From an uncultured Bacteriovorax sp. (GTDB lineage: Bacteria > Bdellovibrionota > Bacteriovoracia > Bacteriovoracales > Bacteriovoracaceae), in the NCBI GenBank assembly GCA_946481315.1, contig CAMLMH010000005.1, positions 1 to 64,000 of the forward strand: a stretch of DNA of 64,000 nt, written 5' to 3'. The position numbers and the translations under genes were made by a program. Positions 60,629 to 64,000 of this stretch are shown piece by piece. Every line of letters starts with the position of its first letter. Position 1 is the first letter of the stretch. The notes below the pieces were generated by a model. The model was not told the DNA's origin, ran no database searches, and saw only the letters and a list, made by a program, of their open reading frames with translations.

Positions 60629-61549
60629 ATGAAGTTCGCAAGTCGCTTTTTTTTTCTTTTTCTCCTGATTTCTTTTACAACCGCACAAGCCAAACTGCTG
60701 GATAAAATTGTTGCTGTCGTTGACGACAACATAATTACTCTTTCTCAAATTCAAAGACTTTCCAAAATATTACCTATTAAAAAGAATGTAGCCGGAATTG
60801 TGTATTCCCAAAATTCATATTCAACTGAAGAATTAGTAAATATCTCAGTGAATAAATATCTTATCCGCTCCAAACTAGCTGAACTAGGCTACACCATCAC
60901 AGATGATCAGGTAGAAGCTCAGATTAAAAGCAATGAGCAAAGGCTGGGGGTAGATCGTCAGGCGCTGAAAAATTTCCTTCGTCAGCAAAATACTACTTAT
61001 GATGAGTACTTCGAAACATTGAGAGAAGCTATCGAATTTAGCTATTTCGTCAGTCGAGTTGTAGCGCCGCTAATATCAATATCTGAACAGGATATAAAAA
61101 ACTCTTTTTATAAGACTAATGCTCGCGATATGAGAATGAATTTTAAGTACAATCTTGTAGATTATTCAATCTCCCGCGATGTCATTCCAACATTGGCGAA
61201 AAATCAATTTGAAGAAGTCGTAAAGCAATATAGAGTGAGTTCTGTTTTGCCAGAACAATTCTCAACAATGACTGTTTCCAATCTGGATGATATTACTGAA
61301 GAAGGGCTTGCACCTGAATTAATTACACTCTTAAAAGCCACAGATGAAGGCGCACTCTCATCAGCAATTGTACTCAACAACCAACATCATGTTTTTTATA
61401 TTGCTAAAAAAGATCTGGTAGAAACAGAAGCCTTTGCTTCGCAAAAAGATAAAATCAAAGATCAGTTGTATGAAAAGGCTGTCAAAGCTGAAACAGCAAT
61501 CTGGTTTGAGCGCGAACGCAACAAGCACTATATTAAAATTTCTCTTTAA
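60629..61549 (+). CDS. SurA-like periplasmic chaperone without obvious PPIase domain
   Basis: A 306-residue exported protein with a signal peptide (KFASRFFFLFLLISFTTAQA) and the SurA_N helical domain (LLDKIVAVVDDNIITLSQIQ, then LRSKLAELGYTITDDQVEAQ-type residues). The C-terminal part lacks the parvulin motifs seen in the preceding gene, so it resembles the chaperone half of SurA. It lies before pdxA, which matches the surA-pdxA order in many proteobacteria and supports the call. AGGA precedes the ATG by five bases. Confidence 0.78.
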   Translation: MKFASRFFFLFLLISFTTAQAKLLDKIVAVVDDNIITLSQIQRLSKILPIKKNVAGIVYSQNSYSTEELVNISVNKYLIRSKLAELGYTITDDQVEAQIKSNEQRLGVDRQALKNFLRQQNTTYDEYFETLREAIEFSYFVSRVVAPLISISEQDIKNSFYKTNARDMRMNFKYNLVDYSISRDVIPTLAKNQFEEVVKQYRVSSVLPEQFSTMTVSNLDDITEEGLAPELITLLKATDEGALSSAIVLNNQHHVFYIAKKDLVETEAFASQKDKIKDQLYEKAVKAETAIWFERERNKHYIKISL

Positions 61550-61554
61550 AACGT

Positions 61555-62490
61555 ATGATCTATGTAACCCAGGGACATGAAAAAGGCATTGGATTAGAAA
61601 TTTTTCTAAAAGCCTTTCTCATGCTGGGTTCAGAAGAAAAAAAGAACTTCACACTAATAGCTGACAAAGAAACCCTGAAAGAAACTTTGAAGCTTTCAAG
61701 CTTAAAAGCTTCTTATTTTTCTAAGCTCCATTGCATTCATCCCTCCCCGCAGTCCTTGCCGCAATCCACGACAACGCTTCTGGAAGCACTTCATCTGCTG
61801 AATGCAAAAGATATCCTCGTTACTCTTCCCACATCCAAAGATCAGCTCATTCATCAAACCAGGCCCTGTGCTGGTTATACTGAATTTTTCCGCTCCTATT
61901 TTGGAAGGTCAGATATTGCGATGACATTCAAAGGCGTTGGTCAGGATGTCATGCTGATAACCGATCACGTCGCACTGAAAGAGGTTACTCAGGTTATTAA
62001 TGAACAGCTAATTGTCGCAAAAGTAGATACGACATTGGAATTTTTCCAAAAATATTTCTATAATTTCGATGAAGTCATTTTTTCCGGAATTAATCCCCAT
62101 GTTGGCGAAAACGGCATCCTGGGTTCTGAAGATGAATGTATCAAACGTGCTATTATTACTTTAGAGAAAAAGCACAACGTTTTTTTTCGGGGGCCCTATT
62201 CGGGAGACACGTTACACATTCATTCCAAAGAAGGAATAAGACAATTATTCGTTTATATGTTTCACGATCAGGGCCTGGCACCTTTTAAATCGCGCTTTGG
62301 ATTCGTTGGAATTAATATGAGTATGGGTCTTCCATTTCTTCGTCTAAGTGTTGATCATGGCACTGCCTTCGATCAATATGGTAAAAACAAAGGTGACATC
62401 ACAGGAATTCTCTATCTTTTGAAGATAGCTCTAGAGGTAAATCAAAATGTCCATCAACGAAATCAAAATCGTCAAAGCAGCCGTCCATAA
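61555..62490 (+). CDS. pdxA: 4-hydroxythreonine-4-phosphate dehydrogenase PdxA-like
   Basis: NAD-dependent vitamin B6 biosynthesis enzyme acting on 4-phosphohydroxy-L-threonine. The 311-residue protein has IYVTQGHEKGIGLEIFLKAF (the family TxGxPxGIG start, diverged), SGINPHVGENG, GPYSGDTLHI, MFHDQGLAPFK, and SVDHGTAFDQYGKNKGD. The three metal His residues appear as DHVALKEV, FHDQG and VDHGTA. It is slightly shorter than usual (about 330) and less conserved at the N-terminus, so a relaxed substrate is possible. Its last 44 bases overlap uvrA. Confidence 0.85.
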   Translation: MIYVTQGHEKGIGLEIFLKAFLMLGSEEKKNFTLIADKETLKETLKLSSLKASYFSKLHCIHPSPQSLPQSTTTLLEALHLLNAKDILVTLPTSKDQLIHQTRPCAGYTEFFRSYFGRSDIAMTFKGVGQDVMLITDHVALKEVTQVINEQLIVAKVDTTLEFFQKYFYNFDEVIFSGINPHVGENGILGSEDECIKRAIITLEKKHNVFFRGPYSGDTLHIHSKEGIRQLFVYMFHDQGLAPFKSRFGFVGINMSMGLPFLRLSVDHGTAFDQYGKNKGDITGILYLLKIALEVNQNVHQRNQNRQSSRP

Positions 62491-64000
62491 CTTAAAAGAC
62501 GTCACTATAAGTATTCCCAAAAATACCTTAACTGTTGTCACCGGTCCTTCTGGATCCGGCAAATCTTCACTGGCGTTCGATACAATTTACGTTGAAGGAC
62601 AGCGACGCTATATAGAATCTCTTTCTAGTTATGCCCGACAGTTTCTGGGTCAGTATCAGCCTCCTGAAGTCGAATCAATTTCTGGTCTTTCTCCGTCCAT
62701 TGCTATTGATCAGAAAACCTCCAGCAAAAACCCCCGTTCGACTGTAGGAACTACTACTGAAATATATGATTATCTCCGCGTATTATATGCACGCATCGGA
62801 ACATTATATGATCCTGACACTGGAATAGAAGTTCGCAAGTACACACCAACACAAATTGTACGCGAAATCACGAAGCTGCCTGAAAAATCTAAACTGCAGA
62901 TCATGGCGCCCATTGCTTACAATGAAAAAATTAAATTCAAGGAATTACTTTCCAAATTCCTGACTATGGGTTTTTCCCGCGCCCGAATGGATGGTGAATT
63001 CATTCAACTGGACGATTCTCTAAAAGCACCGAAGGGAAAATACCAGCTCGAAATCATTGTCGACAGAATAGTAATCAAAGACGATATCGAAAAGCGTCTG
63101 GCTGACTCAGTCGAGTACGCACTCAAGCTTGCCGGCGGCAACGTGCTTATTCTGGTTAACGACAATAAAGAATTAACTTTCTCTGAACACAACAAATCAA
63201 CTAACGGTAAAGTCATATATCCTGAACTGGAGCCAAGATTATTTTCATTCAATTCTCCAATTGGTGCCTGCGAAGTCTGCAATGGTCTGGGCGAGACTAA
63301 AACATTTGATCTGGATCTCATGATTTTTGATGAAAGCCTGCCACTTTTAGAAGGTGCCATCACGCCACTTTCTAAGAGAAATTCATTCCTCTATAAAATG
63401 GTTGAAAGTATTGCTGATGAAGAGGGTGTGGATGTTTCTGTACCTTTCAAAAAATTACCCAAAAAGTTTAAAGACATTCTCTTTAATGGTTCAGATAAAA
63501 TTTACCGTTATTCTTTTACTTCTGAAAACTCACACTTTGAATTCTCCAAAGCTTTTCCGGGCTTAACCGCCTGGCTGGAGAAAAAATTTCTGGAGTCCGG
63601 TTCAGATAAGGTTCGGATCGAACTTGAAAAATACATGAACATCAAAACTTGCCCATCCTGTAAGGGCCTGCGATTAAACCGGGTTGCTCTTTCTACCAAG
63701 ATTGGCGAAAAGCACATCATGGATCTCTGTACACTATCCATTGCTGAATGCCATTCCTATCTCACATCTATAAAACTCGATGGTGAAAAGAAAATTATTG
63801 CTGAAAAGCTACTGAAGGAAATTGTTTCCAGGTTAAGATTTCTCTTGGACGTGGGGCTTAGTTATCTCAACTTAAACAGGGGAGCCATGACTTTATCCGG
63901 AGGGGAATCCCAACGCATTCGTCTGGCCACACAAATTGGATCGGCTTTATCTGGTGTTTTATATGTTCTGGACGAACCAAGTATTGGTCTGCACCAGCGG
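62447..64000 (+). CDS. uvrA: Excinuclease ABC subunit A UvrA (N-terminal part, cut by window edge)
   Basis: DNA-damage recognition ATPase of nucleotide excision repair. From the ATG at 62447 an open frame of 518 codons runs to the window end. It shows Walker A GPSGSGKSSLAFDTIYVEGQ (from about residue 33), SYARQFLGQ, SIAIDQKTSSKNPRSTVGT, the zinc-module CEVCNGLGE and CPSCKGLRLN pairs, and LSGGESQRIRLATQIGS with DEPSIGLHQR. AGAGGT lies about eight bases before the ATG. It overlaps pdxA by 44 bases. The rest of the gene lies outside. Confidence 0.96.
   Translation, partial: MSINEIKIVKAAVHNLKDVTISIPKNTLTVVTGPSGSGKSSLAFDTIYVEGQRRYIESLSSYARQFLGQYQPPEVESISGLSPSIAIDQKTSSKNPRSTVGTTTEIYDYLRVLYARIGTLYDPDTGIEVRKYTPTQIVREITKLPEKSKLQIMAPIAYNEKIKFKELLSKFLTMGFSRARMDGEFIQLDDSLKAPKGKYQLEIIVDRIVIKDDIEKRLADSVEYALKLAGGNVLILVNDNKELTFSEHNKSTNGKVIYPELEPRLFSFNSPIGACEVCNGLGETKTFDLDLMIFDESLPLLEGAITPLSKRNSFLYKMVESIADEEGVDVSVPFKKLPKKFKDILFNGSDKIYRYSFTSENSHFEFSKAFPGLTAWLEKKFLESGSDKVRIELEKYMNIKTCPSCKGLRLNRVALSTKIGEKHIMDLCTLSIAECHSYLTSIKLDGEKKIIAEKLLKEIVSRLRFLLDVGLSYLNLNRGAMTLSGGESQRIRLATQIGSALSGVLYVLDEPSIGLHQR

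Overview
The window is a chromosomal segment of a Gram-negative bacterium of moderate-to-low G+C. The gene set points to a delta-type, predatory-bacteria-like lineage (Bdellovibrionota, most like the Bacteriovorax/Peredibacter side). The evidence is an MglA-type Ras-like GTPase in the ffs-dnaX-ybaB-recR neighbourhood, DUF3015 and DUF4105 proteins, a meso-diaminopimelate-type MurE, exported lipoproteins, an outer-membrane porin and a chemoreceptor. The assignment is an inference from gene content; there is no rRNA in the window. No phage, IS element, CRISPR array or integrase was seen. No gene-free stretch exceeds 300 bases; the longest is about 250 bases, upstream of the RNA-binding protein gene.

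Layout. 1-7.8 kb (minus strand) is a dcw cluster: mtnP, rsmH, ftsL-like, ftsI, murE, murF, mraY (cut by the window edge). A purine-salvage gene stands where mraZ usually stands. After a plus-strand lipase-like hydrolase, 9.1-13 kb (minus) holds SRP RNA, dnaX, ybaB, recR, a small partner-like protein and mglA. 13-14.9 kb (minus) carries an exported protein, tRNA-Ser(GGA), tadA and a PilZ-like membrane protein. 15-17.2 kb (plus) has a porin and pstS, each with a strong terminator. 17.3-24.7 kb mixes a TSUP permease, a translationally coupled moxR/DUF58/transglutaminase/SMR operon, a fatty-acid-hydroxylase-type protein, an exported MsrA, a TVP38 protein, an RRM protein and a tiny CPXCG protein.

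24.9-29.2 kb (minus) is an ABC importer operon of the nitrate/sulfonate type running into two tandem arylsulfotransferase-like propeller genes. 29.3-33.4 kb has a lipoprotein, a DUF4105 protein, tandem DUF3015 genes with a 26-bp perfect palindrome in front, and a small exported protein. 33.6-37.9 kb has a chemoreceptor fused to hemerythrin, tRNA-Arg(ACG), a YihY protein, a 47-residue lipoprotein paired with an exported protein, and two more tRNA-Ser genes. 38-41.2 kb is a 1068-residue GYF-like/TPR membrane protein.

41.2-56 kb (minus) is the most striking block: two consecutive, complete and mutually divergent sets of complex I membrane-arm genes (nuoA-H-J-K-L-M-N, twice), with no peripheral-arm gene (B, C, D, E, F, G, I) in between. 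56.1-64 kb (plus) has mfd, two parvulin/SurA-type periplasmic foldases, pdxA and the start of uvrA.

Functional picture: housekeeping envelope synthesis, DNA repair and respiration dominate. The points most worth following are the doubled complex I membrane arm, the ABC/sulfotransferase-like operon, the hemerythrin chemoreceptor, the palindrome before the DUF3015 genes, a possible tau/gamma slippage site in dnaX, and several uncharacterised exported proteins.
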